Assembly: GCA_030682505.1 (NCBI GenBank)
Contig: JAUXOH010000164.1
Span: forward strand, 1 to 10,414
Source of the DNA: Candidatus Didemnitutus sp.
GTDB lineage: Bacteria > Verrucomicrobiota > Verrucomicrobiia > Opitutales > Opitutaceae
DNA: 10,414 nt
Direction of reading: 5' to 3'
A program made the position numbers and the translations under genes. The notes below the pieces were generated by a model. It made no database searches, was not told the DNA's origin, and worked only from the letters and a program-made list of their open reading frames with translations. The number at the start of each line of letters is the position of its first letter. Within the stretch, counting starts at the first letter, position 1. Shown here one piece after another: positions 1 to 7,715 of the stretch.

Positions 1-383
1 GATTCGCCCACTCCTTCGGCACCCTCAACATCACGGGCAATTCGACCTTGGATTTTTCGGCCTCCTCCAATTCCAGTCTCAACATCGGTTCTCTCACCTT
101 TGGCACTGTCGGCTATACCCTCGCGGTCAACGGCTGGACCGGTGCGCAGGATTTCTTCACGACGCCCACCAGTCCCGGCACCCGCTATAATCCTCCGCTC
201 AACCAAGTGATCTTCGCCGGGTGGGCGGGCGAGAACACGACGTGGCAGTCGTGGGACAATCAGATTCTCCCCGTGCCCGAACCCACGACCTACGGCGCGA
301 TCCTGATCGGCCTGGTGATGGGCTTGCTCGGCTACCGCCGCTGGCGGCAGCAACCTCCCGTCCTGAGACCCCGGATCGGGTAG
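1..383 (+). CDS. PEP-CTERM sorting-signal protein, C-terminal part (5' end outside window)
   Basis: The open frame enters at the left edge (first complete codon at base 3) and stops with TAG at 381-383, so the start lies upstream. About 126 residues are visible. They are rich in Ser, Thr, Asn and Gly with beta-strand character, like the C-terminal ends of autotransporter-associated beta-strand repeat proteins in Verrucomicrobiota. The end carries a PEP-CTERM signal: the motif PVPEPTTYG begins near base 270, followed by a hydrophobic helix (AILIGLVMGLLGY) and a basic cluster (RRWRQ). In this family the tail is recognised by an exosortase for sorting to the envelope or extracellular matrix. An unusual 10-residue Pro/Arg tail follows the basic cluster. 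The protein is probably exported and surface-associated; its specific function is unknown. No terminator is evident in the 36 bases before the convergent gene. Confidence 0.85.
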   Translation, partial: FAHSFGTLNITGNSTLDFSASSNSSLNIGSLTFGTVGYTLAVNGWTGAQDFFTTPTSPGTRYNPPLNQVIFAGWAGENTTWQSWDNQILPVPEPTTYGAILIGLVMGLLGYRRWRQQPPVLRPRIG

Positions 384-419
384 GCTGCAGGAATCTCGTT
401 TAGACTGCGATTTCTCCAG

Positions 420-1493
420 TCACGGTTTCTTGGGCGGTTCGTCCTTGGCCGGGTAGAGCAGATCGATGCCCTTCTTCCCCGTGGGGACGACAGTGATCCG
501 CTTGGCTTCGTCGTATTCGAGATTGGGCGAGTTATCGGGATTGAGGTAGGACTCGATCAAGTAGTCGCCCGCCCCTCCCATGATGGTGAAACGTCCATAA
601 TTGCCACTGCTGAACCGGACGAAGTAGTCGAGTTTTCCGTGGACCGGGCGCATGAAATACATGCTGGACTGGTAGCCGTCGCTAGGCGCGGTGAACGCAA
701 ACGGATCCAGGCGTTGCTGGATGCCGCCGCCGAGCACCACCATTTCCAGCCGGCGGATCGGTTGACCCGAAGCATCGCGCTCGGCCGTCTCGACCCGACG
801 GAGGGTCACATGCTCCGGTCGGTCGCGCCGGCGAGAATGGTTGAAGAAGCTGAAGCTGCGCTCGGGCTCGTTGCCGTCAAAGCGGACATGGGTCTGCAGT
901 TGCACCAGCTCAGCCGCCTCGCCTTTTTTGCGGAGACGGAAGATTTCCGGTCTGGCGGGGTCGGGCTTGAAGTCGGGACCGCGGTCGTTGCCGGCGTAAG
1001 TGAAGCTACGTCTGGAATCTCTTTGTTCATAGTAGTCCGGATGAGTAACCTGAACGTCGAGGTATTTTCCGCGGATGCCCGAAATGGTAAAACGACCATC
1101 AGGGGCTGATTGGATTTGCCGTGTGCCGACGAATGATCCTTCGACGGAAACATACTCAACGGTGGCACCGGCCACCGGTTTTCCGTTCAAATCCAGCACC
1201 GAGCCATAAAGCACAATGGGCGTATTGTATTCGCGATTAGCCCGTTCTATCCGTTCCTGGCGGTAACGCAGTCGCTCAGCCTCATCGGCAGATTCTAGAG
1301 CCGTGTCCTCGTCTTCATCTTGCTTGGTGATGGCAGCCGGCTCGGCGCTGACCTTCGTCTCCGGCGCCGGCCGCTGCTTCTCGGCAGCGGTTGCCTCTCC
1401 GAGGGAATCGGAGGACTTGCGGTGATTGAAAAACACCCAAAGCACGAGCCCGGCAACAAGGAGGGCGATGAGAGTTGCGGTCAGTTTTTTCAT
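420..1493 (-). CDS. Membrane-anchored protein with carboxypeptidase-regulatory-like domain
   Basis: The 357-residue product starts MKKLTATLIA and has one hydrophobic helix at about residues 4-22 followed by HRK. It has no lipobox cysteine, so it is probably an inner-membrane anchor with the rest outside the cytoplasm. Residues 28-90 form a charged, low-complexity linker (acidic DEDED at 59-63, then a helical Arg/Glu stretch). Residues 92-155 resemble a carboxypeptidase regulatory-like beta-sandwich: YGSVLDLNGKPVAGATVEY, then PDGRFTISGIRG. Residues 195-345 are beta-rich and unrecognised. There is no catalytic motif, so a structural or binding role is more likely than enzymatic activity. The ATG overlaps the stop codon of the upstream hydrolase gene in an ATGA arrangement (1490-1493). 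I see no Shine-Dalgarno sequence, so expression probably depends on translational coupling. The domain call rests on pattern recognition; the molecular role is unknown. Confidence 0.85.
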   Translation of the reverse strand: MKKLTATLIALLVAGLVLWVFFNHRKSSDSLGEATAAEKQRPAPETKVSAEPAAITKQDEDEDTALESADEAERLRYRQERIERANREYNTPIVLYGSVLDLNGKPVAGATVEYVSVEGSFVGTRQIQSAPDGRFTISGIRGKYLDVQVTHPDYYEQRDSRRSFTYAGNDRGPDFKPDPARPEIFRLRKKGEAAELVQLQTHVRFDGNEPERSFSFFNHSRRRDRPEHVTLRRVETAERDASGQPIRRLEMVVLGGGIQQRLDPFAFTAPSDGYQSSMYFMRPVHGKLDYFVRFSSGNYGRFTIMGGAGDYLIESYLNPDNSPNLEYDEAKRITVVPTGKKGIDLLYPAKDEPPKKP

Positions 1494-4126
1494 GGGACTG
1501 CGACTGGAGTGACGGCGCTGGTAATGGCAGCGTAGAACTCCATTAGTTGACGCTGGATCGGCCGGTTGAATTGCGCGCTGTGTTCATCGGCATCACGGGT
1601 GAAACGGAGTGGAAGATCTTGGAGGTCGATGTTTTGCGATGAACTGTCCTGAGGGAATTTCGTAAATGGCTGAGCTCCGACGGCACGAGTGCGGGAGCGG
1701 GCGAGGAAAGCCAGCGATTCATGAATTAAGGTGACTTCGCGCAGCAGCTTCTTGCCGCCATAAAGTCCGGCTGTTTTGTTGAGATACGCGTAAGTGCCCT
1801 GCCCACTTGGATTGTAAGGCTTGTCGCCCTGATGGGCGAACCAGTTAACGTTGATACCGAACTTGCCCGTTTGCAGGGCGAAATCTTCGGCATTGTAGTA
1901 GTTGATCGTCGGCACCGCTATCTGACCCAAAAAGCCGCGATAGCCCAGGTCGGCCGCCAAGTCGGGGGTGGGATTCTTTGCCTCCGCTTTCAACAGCTCA
2001 GGATCGTTGAGCACGGACCGGACGTCATAGCAGCCAGCGGAAACGGCGGCCTGCATCATGATCTGCAGATCAGCTGGCGCACCACGGCGAAGCGCCTCGC
2101 CCGTCACGATGTTGCCCATGCTGTGGGCGACGACGACCAATCGTCCGTCTTGATGCGCGCTGCGCAAGGCGCGCAGATAGTTGTCCAGGGCTGCTCCTGA
2201 TTTCCAGGCGCGATGCTCCGACTGATCGAATGTCAGGTAGCCATTGAGCTTGGAATCATCGCCGGAATGGGTCGGCCAGGTGAAGGCGTGGAACCGACCC
2301 TTGTAGCCGGCGTGCCACAGGCGCTTGAACATGATCTCAGCCCAGTTCTGCCGCTCCCACTCCCTGAGCCGCCATCCATGTACCCAGACCAAATCGACAT
2401 TCAACTGATCAGCGGGCGTGACAAGCTGGGGATACACCACCTCCCAACTCATGTCCGGTGTCTGCCCATTCGTCTCCCATGGCGGAGGGAAGCCATTGGC
2501 GGGGGTGGCGCGCACCCGCCTGAAAAAATCACTCACTCGACGCAGCGACAAATGCACGGGATCGGCCGCCAGCGTCGTGCCGTCCCCCTGAGTGAGCCGC
2601 AACGTCAGTTCGCAGGCTCCCGGCGTGACCCCTTCCCAGAGGAAACGAAGGTGGCCGTTGTCCCAGTCAGCCGGAGTGAGGCGTTGCTCCAGATGCGACC
2701 AGATCGTGATGCCATTCCCGGATGTGCCGGAGGGGAGAGCGACGTTGGTGGCGTCGGTTGTGACGAGGGTTCGGGCATAGGTCTCGTCGGTGAGATAGCG
2801 GGTTTCAGCTCCCGAACTTGGCGTGGAGAAAAGCCGGATGGTGCCGGCTCCGCGCATTTCCAGTGCGAGCGTGGCGCCGCCTTCGAGCGCGCTCCTCAAT
2901 TCCGGCGTGAGTTTCAGAGCGAGACGGGCGAAATCCTCCAGGTCGCGCGTCTGCCTGGCGGTGGAGATAAGCAAGTCAGCTGAGTCGGCCGGCCCGTCGT
3001 TCAATTCGGCACCACTGTTATCGCGATCGTCGTTGGTCCAGAAATAGAACGGCTGGCTTGGCGTGGTGACATCAGACGGTAAATCGAAATCGGTGTTTCC
3101 GCTGCGATCCGCATCGGTGCGGATATCCAACCGCAACGCCGGCCCGGGAGTGAGGACGAAACCACGCTGGTTTCCCTGAAAGAACCCGTCTCCCGCGATT
3201 TGCCCTTCTTCGTTGATGGCGGAGAGAAACAGGTCTGACCATTCCGTTCCATTGAGCAGCAAGCGCTCCATGACCGCCACTTCATAGGCTGCTTGCGCGT
3301 TTTTCCGCCAGATCACGGCTTGCCCGTCCGCTTCGCCAACGATGACTCCCGCATTGTTGATGGCCCACGCGAAACCGTCGGTCGCGTCATCAGGGAGGGG
3401 CAACGCATGCGTTCCGGTTCCCGGGCTCCAGTAAAACGGGCGACTGTCGTTGCTGCCGCCCAGGTAAAATTCTCCGACGATCACTCCGCCATCGTTCAGT
3501 CCCCAGGCATGGCCGCCCACTCCGCCTGCGGGCAACGGCACCAGTTGTGGGCTGCCGGATGTCCAGATGACCGGGCGGCGTCCGTCACGACCGCGTGATG
3601 TTCCCGTAATCAGGCCAAAGTTATTTATCGCGACCGGGCGCGCCGACCAGTCGCCGCCGAGCGGCTCCAGATGTTGGAAATTCCCGGCTTGCCAGCGATA
3701 GCCGCCGGTGGGTCCTCCCGTGCCGACGACCATACCGCTGTTGTTCATCGCGTAGGCTTCCTGGACAAAGTAGCCGGGCGGAGGCAAGATACGCTGCATG
3801 GAAGTGCCGGTCCAGAAAAACGCCCCCGAGTTGGTCCCAGCCGAGGACACGTCCCCAGCCGCCTGACCTGCGTCATTGAGCGCAAAAGCGACACTTGAAT
3901 TTGCCGGGAGTGCATGGATGTTTCGCGGCACGCCATTTGTCCAAATGACCGCGAGGTTTTCGGAACGTCCGGCCGCCTGTCCATTTGCGTTGATTGCATA
4001 AGCTCCCGAATACGTGTGCTCGTCAAGTGGCTCCAAGATCAAGGCGGAATAATTTTGAGCGTAGGTGAAGCCAAACGCGTTGGAAAAAAACAAGACAACG
4101 GGAAGAAGATATGTGCGTTCTTTCAT
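1490..4126 (-). CDS. Exported HAF-repeat protein with C-terminal alpha/beta hydrolase (lipase/esterase-like)
   Basis: This 878-residue protein has a signal peptide (MKERTYLLPVVLFFSNAFGF, likely cut after the TYA at 21-23). Residues 40-325 hold seven HAF-type repeats with the pattern AINxxGxxxG...W (for example AINANGQAAG at 44-53, AINNAGVIVG at 255-264). Residues 334-376 carry two calcium-loop-like segments (DADRSGNTDFD at 338-348; NDDRDNSGAE at 365-374). Residues 575-810 are an alpha/beta hydrolase: oxyanion-type loop WVHGW (581-585), nucleophile elbow AHSMGN with Ser669, likely acid Asp748 (NAEDFAL), likely His802 (IHESLAF). Substrate is unknown; ester or lipid hydrolysis is inferred only from the fold. 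The ATG at 4126 is chosen because it opens the signal peptide; there is no Shine-Dalgarno. A small hairpin (4156-4169) and a 24-bp palindrome lie upstream. Its stop overlaps the start of the membrane-protein gene. Confidence 0.88.
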   Translation of the reverse strand: MKERTYLLPVVLFFSNAFGFTYAQNYSALILEPLDEHTYSGAYAINANGQAAGRSENLAVIWTNGVPRNIHALPANSSVAFALNDAGQAAGDVSSAGTNSGAFFWTGTSMQRILPPPGYFVQEAYAMNNSGMVVGTGGPTGGYRWQAGNFQHLEPLGGDWSARPVAINNFGLITGTSRGRDGRRPVIWTSGSPQLVPLPAGGVGGHAWGLNDGGVIVGEFYLGGSNDSRPFYWSPGTGTHALPLPDDATDGFAWAINNAGVIVGEADGQAVIWRKNAQAAYEVAVMERLLLNGTEWSDLFLSAINEEGQIAGDGFFQGNQRGFVLTPGPALRLDIRTDADRSGNTDFDLPSDVTTPSQPFYFWTNDDRDNSGAELNDGPADSADLLISTARQTRDLEDFARLALKLTPELRSALEGGATLALEMRGAGTIRLFSTPSSGAETRYLTDETYARTLVTTDATNVALPSGTSGNGITIWSHLEQRLTPADWDNGHLRFLWEGVTPGACELTLRLTQGDGTTLAADPVHLSLRRVSDFFRRVRATPANGFPPPWETNGQTPDMSWEVVYPQLVTPADQLNVDLVWVHGWRLREWERQNWAEIMFKRLWHAGYKGRFHAFTWPTHSGDDSKLNGYLTFDQSEHRAWKSGAALDNYLRALRSAHQDGRLVVVAHSMGNIVTGEALRRGAPADLQIMMQAAVSAGCYDVRSVLNDPELLKAEAKNPTPDLAADLGYRGFLGQIAVPTINYYNAEDFALQTGKFGINVNWFAHQGDKPYNPSGQGTYAYLNKTAGLYGGKKLLREVTLIHESLAFLARSRTRAVGAQPFTKFPQDSSSQNIDLQDLPLRFTRDADEHSAQFNRPIQRQLMEFYAAITSAVTPVAVP

Positions 4127-4188
4127 GGTTCGTTTGGATTTAGACGTTGGCGTATGCTTCCCCCGAAGCGCACATTCTTGAACGGGGA

Positions 4189-4212
4189 AAATCGCCTGAA
4201 TTCAGGTGATTT
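4189..4212. promoter_or_regulatory. 24-bp near-perfect palindrome, candidate operator
   Basis: Two 12-base arms meet at 4200/4201 with no spacer. The central 12 bases, CCTGAATTCAGG, are perfect, and the flanking AAATC/GATTT also match. Only one position (4194/4207) breaks the symmetry. With no loop, a dimeric DNA-binding protein is a likelier reader than an RNA hairpin. It lies 63-86 bases upstream of the HAF/hydrolase start codon and downstream of the putA terminator, so it would most naturally control the hydrolase/anchor pair. No regulator gene lies nearby, and the site matches no operator I can name. Confidence 0.45.
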
Positions 4213-4250
4213 GGGCGCCGCTCCAATGGAACGGTATTGCTCGGAGCCGC

Positions 4251-4282
4251 AAAAAGCGCGCGAGGCCGAAGCCGTCGCGCGC
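4251..4282 (-). terminator. Rho-independent terminator of the putA-type gene
   Basis: Read on the minus strand, GCGCGCGA (4282-4275) pairs perfectly with TCGCGCGC (4263-4256). Inside, one C is bulged and GGC/GCC encloses a TTCG tetraloop closed by C-G. Five T follow (4255-4251). The hairpin lies 23 bases past the end of the proline-catabolism gene and before the next minus-strand gene, so it separates the two transcription units. Confidence 0.88.
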
Positions 4283-4304
4283 GGTGATTGTGACTGGAGG
4301 AAAA

Positions 4305-7300
4305 CTACTCGTTCTCTTCCGGTGGCGTGAAGCCGCGGCGCAGGACGTTCTCGGCCACCATGCGGGGGAAGAGGAAGTTTTCCAGATACTCGGGACTGCC
4401 GGCCTTGCTGCCGCCGCCCGACATCTTGAAGCCACCGAAGGGATGCCGTTCGACGATGGCGCCGGTGCAACCCCGGTTCAGGTAGAGATTGCCGACGAAG
4501 AACTCCTGCTGCGCGCGTTCCAGCGCCCTCGGGCTGCGCGAGAAAAATCCGCCCGTCAGCGCGTAGTCGTTGTCGTTGGCCATCGCGAAAGCCTCGTCGA
4601 GGTCCTTCGCCTTGAGGATCGCGAGCACCGGCCCGAAGATTTCCTCACGCACGATCTTGTGGTCGACTTTGCACCCGGTGAACACCGCCGGCGGCACAAA
4701 GTAGCCCCCGCTGGCAACCTGTTCCGGCGTGAGCTTGGCCTGCCAGGCGAGTTTGCTCTCTTTCTTCCCGTCCTCGATGTAGCCGAGAATGGTTTTCTGC
4801 GCGGCGCCGTCGATGACCGGGTTGACGATCGTGCCCGGGAGCGACGGATCGCCCATCGGGATGGTCGGGCAGGCGGAGACGAGACGTTCGACAAACTTGT
4901 CGTGCACACCCTCGAGCACGATGAGCCGCGAGAGCGCGGAGCACTTTTGTCCGGCAAAGCCGAATGCGCTGTAGAGCACCGCGGGGATCGCCTCGTCGAG
5001 GTCGGCGTCGTTGTCGATGATCATGGCGTTCTTGCCTCCCATCTCGCACACGACCTTCTTCAGGTTGAGTTGGCCGGGCTTGGTCTTGCCCGCCTCTTCC
5101 CAGATCCCGAGACCCACTTCACGCGAACCGGTGAAGGCGATGAAATCGATCTTCGGGTGCGCCACCAGATGCGCGCCCGCATCGGCGCCGGAGCAGGGGA
5201 GGTAGTGCAAGGCCCCGGCCGGCACGCCGGCTTCAGTCATGATGTCCATCAAGTACGCGCCGATAATTGAGGTCTGGCGCGCGGGCTTGATGATGACGCA
5301 ATTGCCTGCGACGAGCGGAGCGACCGTGAGGCCGGTGAGGATCGCGAGCGGAAAATTCCACGGGGCCACGGCCACACCGACGCCGCGGGGTGTCCATGTT
5401 GACACGCAGCGTTCGCCGGGGACGTGTTGCGTCACGACCGGCTTCGCCAGCCGGCGCATCTCGATCGCGTAGAAGCGGAGAAAGTCGATCGCCTCGGACG
5501 TATCGCCGTCGGCTTCGACCCAGGGTTTGCCGCCTTCGAGGATGAGCAGGGAATTGATCTCCATGCGGCGCGCCTCCATGAGGTCGGCGGCGCGTTCGAG
5601 CATCTTGGCGCGGTCGTCAACCGGCGTGGCGCGCCATTTCGGGAAGAACGCCACGGAGGCCGCGACGGCATCCTCGGCGTCCTGCACGGTGCCCTTGGCC
5701 CAGTAACCCACGATCTGGGCGGGGCGCGCCGGATTGACCGAGGGGAGGAAGGGCCGGTCGGTGATTTTTTTGCCGTTGATAATGACCGGCCACTTCTTGC
5801 CGAGCTGCGTGGTCTCGAAGTGTTTCAGCGCGACCCGCTGCTTCTCGCGGCTGGACGCGAGCGTGTAGTCGGTGTTGGCGGCGTTGATGAACGCGCCGGC
5901 GGGACGAAACTTGCGCGCGAGGGGTTCCGGTGCGGCGGCGATGGCGTCGACCGGATTCCCGAGAAGCTGCTCCTTGCTTGCCTCGCCCATGTTCTTGATC
6001 CGGAGGAAACCCTCGTTCGAGGTGTTCTCGAGCAGGCGGCGCACGAGGTAGGCCATGCCGGGCAGGAGCTCGCCAATGGCGCCGTATTCGCGGACGCGGT
6101 GACCCATCTGGAGCAACGCAGCTTTCAATTCGTCGGCCATGCCGTAGAGGGCCTGGAATTCGTAGTGCTTCGGATGCACCCCGAGCCGCTCGGCCTGCAC
6201 GATGGCATGCGCGCAGGAACGCACGTTGTGCGAGGCGAAGTTCGCCGTGATGAGGTCGGCGTTCTCGAGGAGGAAAACGGTGAGCTTTTCGTAGTTGGCG
6301 TCGGACTCGGGTTTCTTCTGCCAGACCGGGACCGGCCACTCGCGCTGTTGGGCGATCACGGTCTCGTAATCCCAATACGCGCCTTTCACGAGGCGGACGT
6401 TGAGCGGGCGCCGGTGCGCGCGGGCCCAGGCCACGAGGTCGCGCAGGTCCGGTTCGCAATCACGCAGGTAGGCCTGCATGGCGATGCCGATGGCCGGCTT
6501 TTGCGCGAACTCCGGTTCCTCGAAGATGGATTTGAAGAGCGCAAGGGTGAGGTCCTTCAGCTTGTAGCTCTCCATGTCAAAATTGACCAAGGCACCGACC
6601 TCGGCGGCCCGACGCAGGATCGGACGCAGGCGGTGCTTGAGCGAGTGGATGGAGTTTTCCGGATCCGCGGGATGCACGTCGGGGGTGAGCGCGGAGATCT
6701 TGACCGAGAGGTTGAGCCGCGGGAGCGGGCCGTCGGGACCGGTGTCACTGAAGCACGGCTCGGTGTCCTTGGCGTAAAATTTGGAAACGGACTCGAGGAT
6801 CTCGAGGTTGCGTTGGAGAAACACGTCGGCCTCTTCCTCGCTGACCACCGCTTCGCCGAGCAAGTCGATGGTGGTGGCGATGCCGAGTTTGATGTTCTTC
6901 TTGATCTGCTTGAGCAGGTCTTCACCGGTCTCGCCGGCAACGAATTGACCGGCCATGTCGACGATCTGGGCCTTGACCGGGCCAGCGACGAGTGCCGGGG
7001 CAAACGAGGAGGCCGCGAGACCGGCCTTGAGCGCCGGGTTGAGGGCGACGGCCTTGTCGCCGAGGTATTCCTGCAGATGGCGGACGATCTCGGCGGAAGA
7101 ATGGAGCGAGGGCAGCACGTCGACAAAACGGAAGAGCTGCGTCTTGAACACGGGATCCTTCATGGACCAGTCCATCAAGCGGGCGTATGCGCCTTTCTTC
7201 GAGAAGAGGGCCGGAGGCGGTTGCTTGTCCATCAGGGCGAACAGTTGTTCGCCTTTGGCGCGCACGGAGGCTTCGATCTTCGAATCGGGAGTGAGGAATT

Positions 7301-7307
7301 GGGGCAT
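4305..7307 (-). CDS. putA: Bifunctional proline dehydrogenase / L-glutamate gamma-semialdehyde dehydrogenase
   Basis: This 1000-residue enzyme oxidises proline to glutamate. The FAD domain makes pyrroline-5-carboxylate and passes electrons to quinone; after hydrolysis, the aldehyde dehydrogenase domain oxidises the semialdehyde with NAD. An alpha-helical arm (1-130) precedes the proline dehydrogenase barrel (about 140-445), with LSVKISALTP (200-209), RLVKGAYWDYE (305-315, Lys308), FASHN (357-361) and the substrate-binding Arg pair LVRRLLEN (421-428). The aldehyde dehydrogenase part (about 500-985) has PWNFP (649-653), FTGSREVG (725-732), Glu755 in EMGGKN, catalytic Cys789 in GQKCS and EEIFGPV (888-894). 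All key residues are present. Length fits the minimal PutA class (about 1000 residues); the N-terminal DNA-binding domain of enterobacterial PutA is absent, so it is not expected to autorepress. The MPQF start fits the conserved N-terminus; no Shine-Dalgarno is visible. A terminator follows. No proline transporter gene is in the window. Confidence 0.96.
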   Translation of the reverse strand: MPQFLTPDSKIEASVRAKGEQLFALMDKQPPPALFSKKGAYARLMDWSMKDPVFKTQLFRFVDVLPSLHSSAEIVRHLQEYLGDKAVALNPALKAGLAASSFAPALVAGPVKAQIVDMAGQFVAGETGEDLLKQIKKNIKLGIATTIDLLGEAVVSEEEADVFLQRNLEILESVSKFYAKDTEPCFSDTGPDGPLPRLNLSVKISALTPDVHPADPENSIHSLKHRLRPILRRAAEVGALVNFDMESYKLKDLTLALFKSIFEEPEFAQKPAIGIAMQAYLRDCEPDLRDLVAWARAHRRPLNVRLVKGAYWDYETVIAQQREWPVPVWQKKPESDANYEKLTVFLLENADLITANFASHNVRSCAHAIVQAERLGVHPKHYEFQALYGMADELKAALLQMGHRVREYGAIGELLPGMAYLVRRLLENTSNEGFLRIKNMGEASKEQLLGNPVDAIAAAPEPLARKFRPAGAFINAANTDYTLASSREKQRVALKHFETTQLGKKWPVIINGKKITDRPFLPSVNPARPAQIVGYWAKGTVQDAEDAVAASVAFFPKWRATPVDDRAKMLERAADLMEARRMEINSLLILEGGKPWVEADGDTSEAIDFLRFYAIEMRRLAKPVVTQHVPGERCVSTWTPRGVGVAVAPWNFPLAILTGLTVAPLVAGNCVIIKPARQTSIIGAYLMDIMTEAGVPAGALHYLPCSGADAGAHLVAHPKIDFIAFTGSREVGLGIWEEAGKTKPGQLNLKKVVCEMGGKNAMIIDNDADLDEAIPAVLYSAFGFAGQKCSALSRLIVLEGVHDKFVERLVSACPTIPMGDPSLPGTIVNPVIDGAAQKTILGYIEDGKKESKLAWQAKLTPEQVASGGYFVPPAVFTGCKVDHKIVREEIFGPVLAILKAKDLDEAFAMANDNDYALTGGFFSRSPRALERAQQEFFVGNLYLNRGCTGAIVERHPFGGFKMSGGGSKAGSPEYLENFLFPRMVAENVLRRGFTPPEENE

Positions 7308-7329
7308 GGGAGGAAGGGTTGGGGAAACA

Positions 7330-7335
7330 ATTATC
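7330..7335 (-). promoter_or_regulatory. putA: Possible -10 element of the putA-type gene
   Basis: The minus strand reads GATAAT here (five of six matches to TATAAT), ending 22 bases upstream of the ATG, which would give a leader of roughly 15 bases. There is no good -35 hexamer at 16-18 bases upstream; TTGCGG is present but at a 13-base spacing. A GCGGG/CCCGC inverted repeat directly upstream could be part of a control site. This is only a weak match. Confidence 0.25.
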
Positions 7336-7695
7336 GCTGCGGGCCGCCCCGCAACAGAGCGACCGGCCTAAAACCTTAGCTTAATGGATTCTAATGACCT
7401 GAAAACGCCCTTTTTATGATCGCGACTGCAGTATTTTCGCCGGGGACACCGCGACGCACGACATTCCAGAGCTTGAGCCCGACGGCTTCCCCCTTATCGG
7501 AGGGGAATCGCAGCGCGTTGTGGATTGACGACGGAGAGGGAACCGCTCTCATGAGCGCCCATGCGGGTGCACTGTTAATCCATGTCGGTCCGTGAACCGG
7601 ATGAGTGCGGTTGCGAGAGATCTGCTTTAGCATTTGTGGCCAGACTGGAATTTTGCCCTGCGGCGGCGATTTTTAGTTGAGATGTAAATCTCGAA

Positions 7696-7705
7696 CCCCC
7701 CCCCC
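7696..7705. repeat. Ten-cytosine homopolymer next to the nuclease start
   Basis: Ten consecutive C lie 10 bases upstream of the nuclease ATG, followed by AA and five more C (7708-7712). Runs of this length are prone to slipped-strand length change during replication. At this position a change would alter the leader, not the protein. Confidence 0.9.
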
Positions 7706-7715
7706 AACCCCCAAA

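Larger units (their letters stand above)
7308..7715. other. Divergent intergenic region between putA and the nuclease gene
   Basis: About 400 bases separate the two divergent start codons and should hold the promoters and leaders of both genes. Visible elements are a minus-strand -10-like GATAAT close to putA, a short GC hairpin next to it (arms GCGGG 7339-7343 and CCCGC 7348-7352), a weak TTCCCC/GGGGAA stem near 7487-7507, and a ten-C run just before the nuclease start. An 80-codon minus-strand frame (7633 to 7391) has no recognisable domain, signal peptide or ribosome binding site, and I do not call it a gene. Confidence 0.6.

Noticed and set aside
2213..2983. 256-codon plus-strand frame opposite the hydrolase gene
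   Set aside because: It is antisense to the region encoding the hydrolase domain, with no start signal or domain.
5424..7379. 651-codon plus-strand open frame opposite putA
   Set aside because: It lies wholly antisense to a gene with complete catalytic motifs, and its product is low-complexity Arg/Glu/Gly/Val sequence. This is a usual artefact of high-GC coding sequence.
7391..7633. 80-codon minus-strand frame in the putA/nuclease intergenic region
   Set aside because: No ribosome binding site, signal peptide or recognisable domain, and the position would conflict with the leaders of the divergent genes. A real small gene is not fully excluded; conservation in relatives would decide.
7696..7712. 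C-rich tract as part of a CRISPR or tandem-repeat array
   Set aside because: It is a simple homopolymer with no spaced repeat units around it.
7677..7715. In-frame TTG extension of the nuclease by 13 codons
   Set aside because: It would place a Pro-rich stretch encoded by the C run before a clear signal peptide. The ATG at 7716 is the better start.
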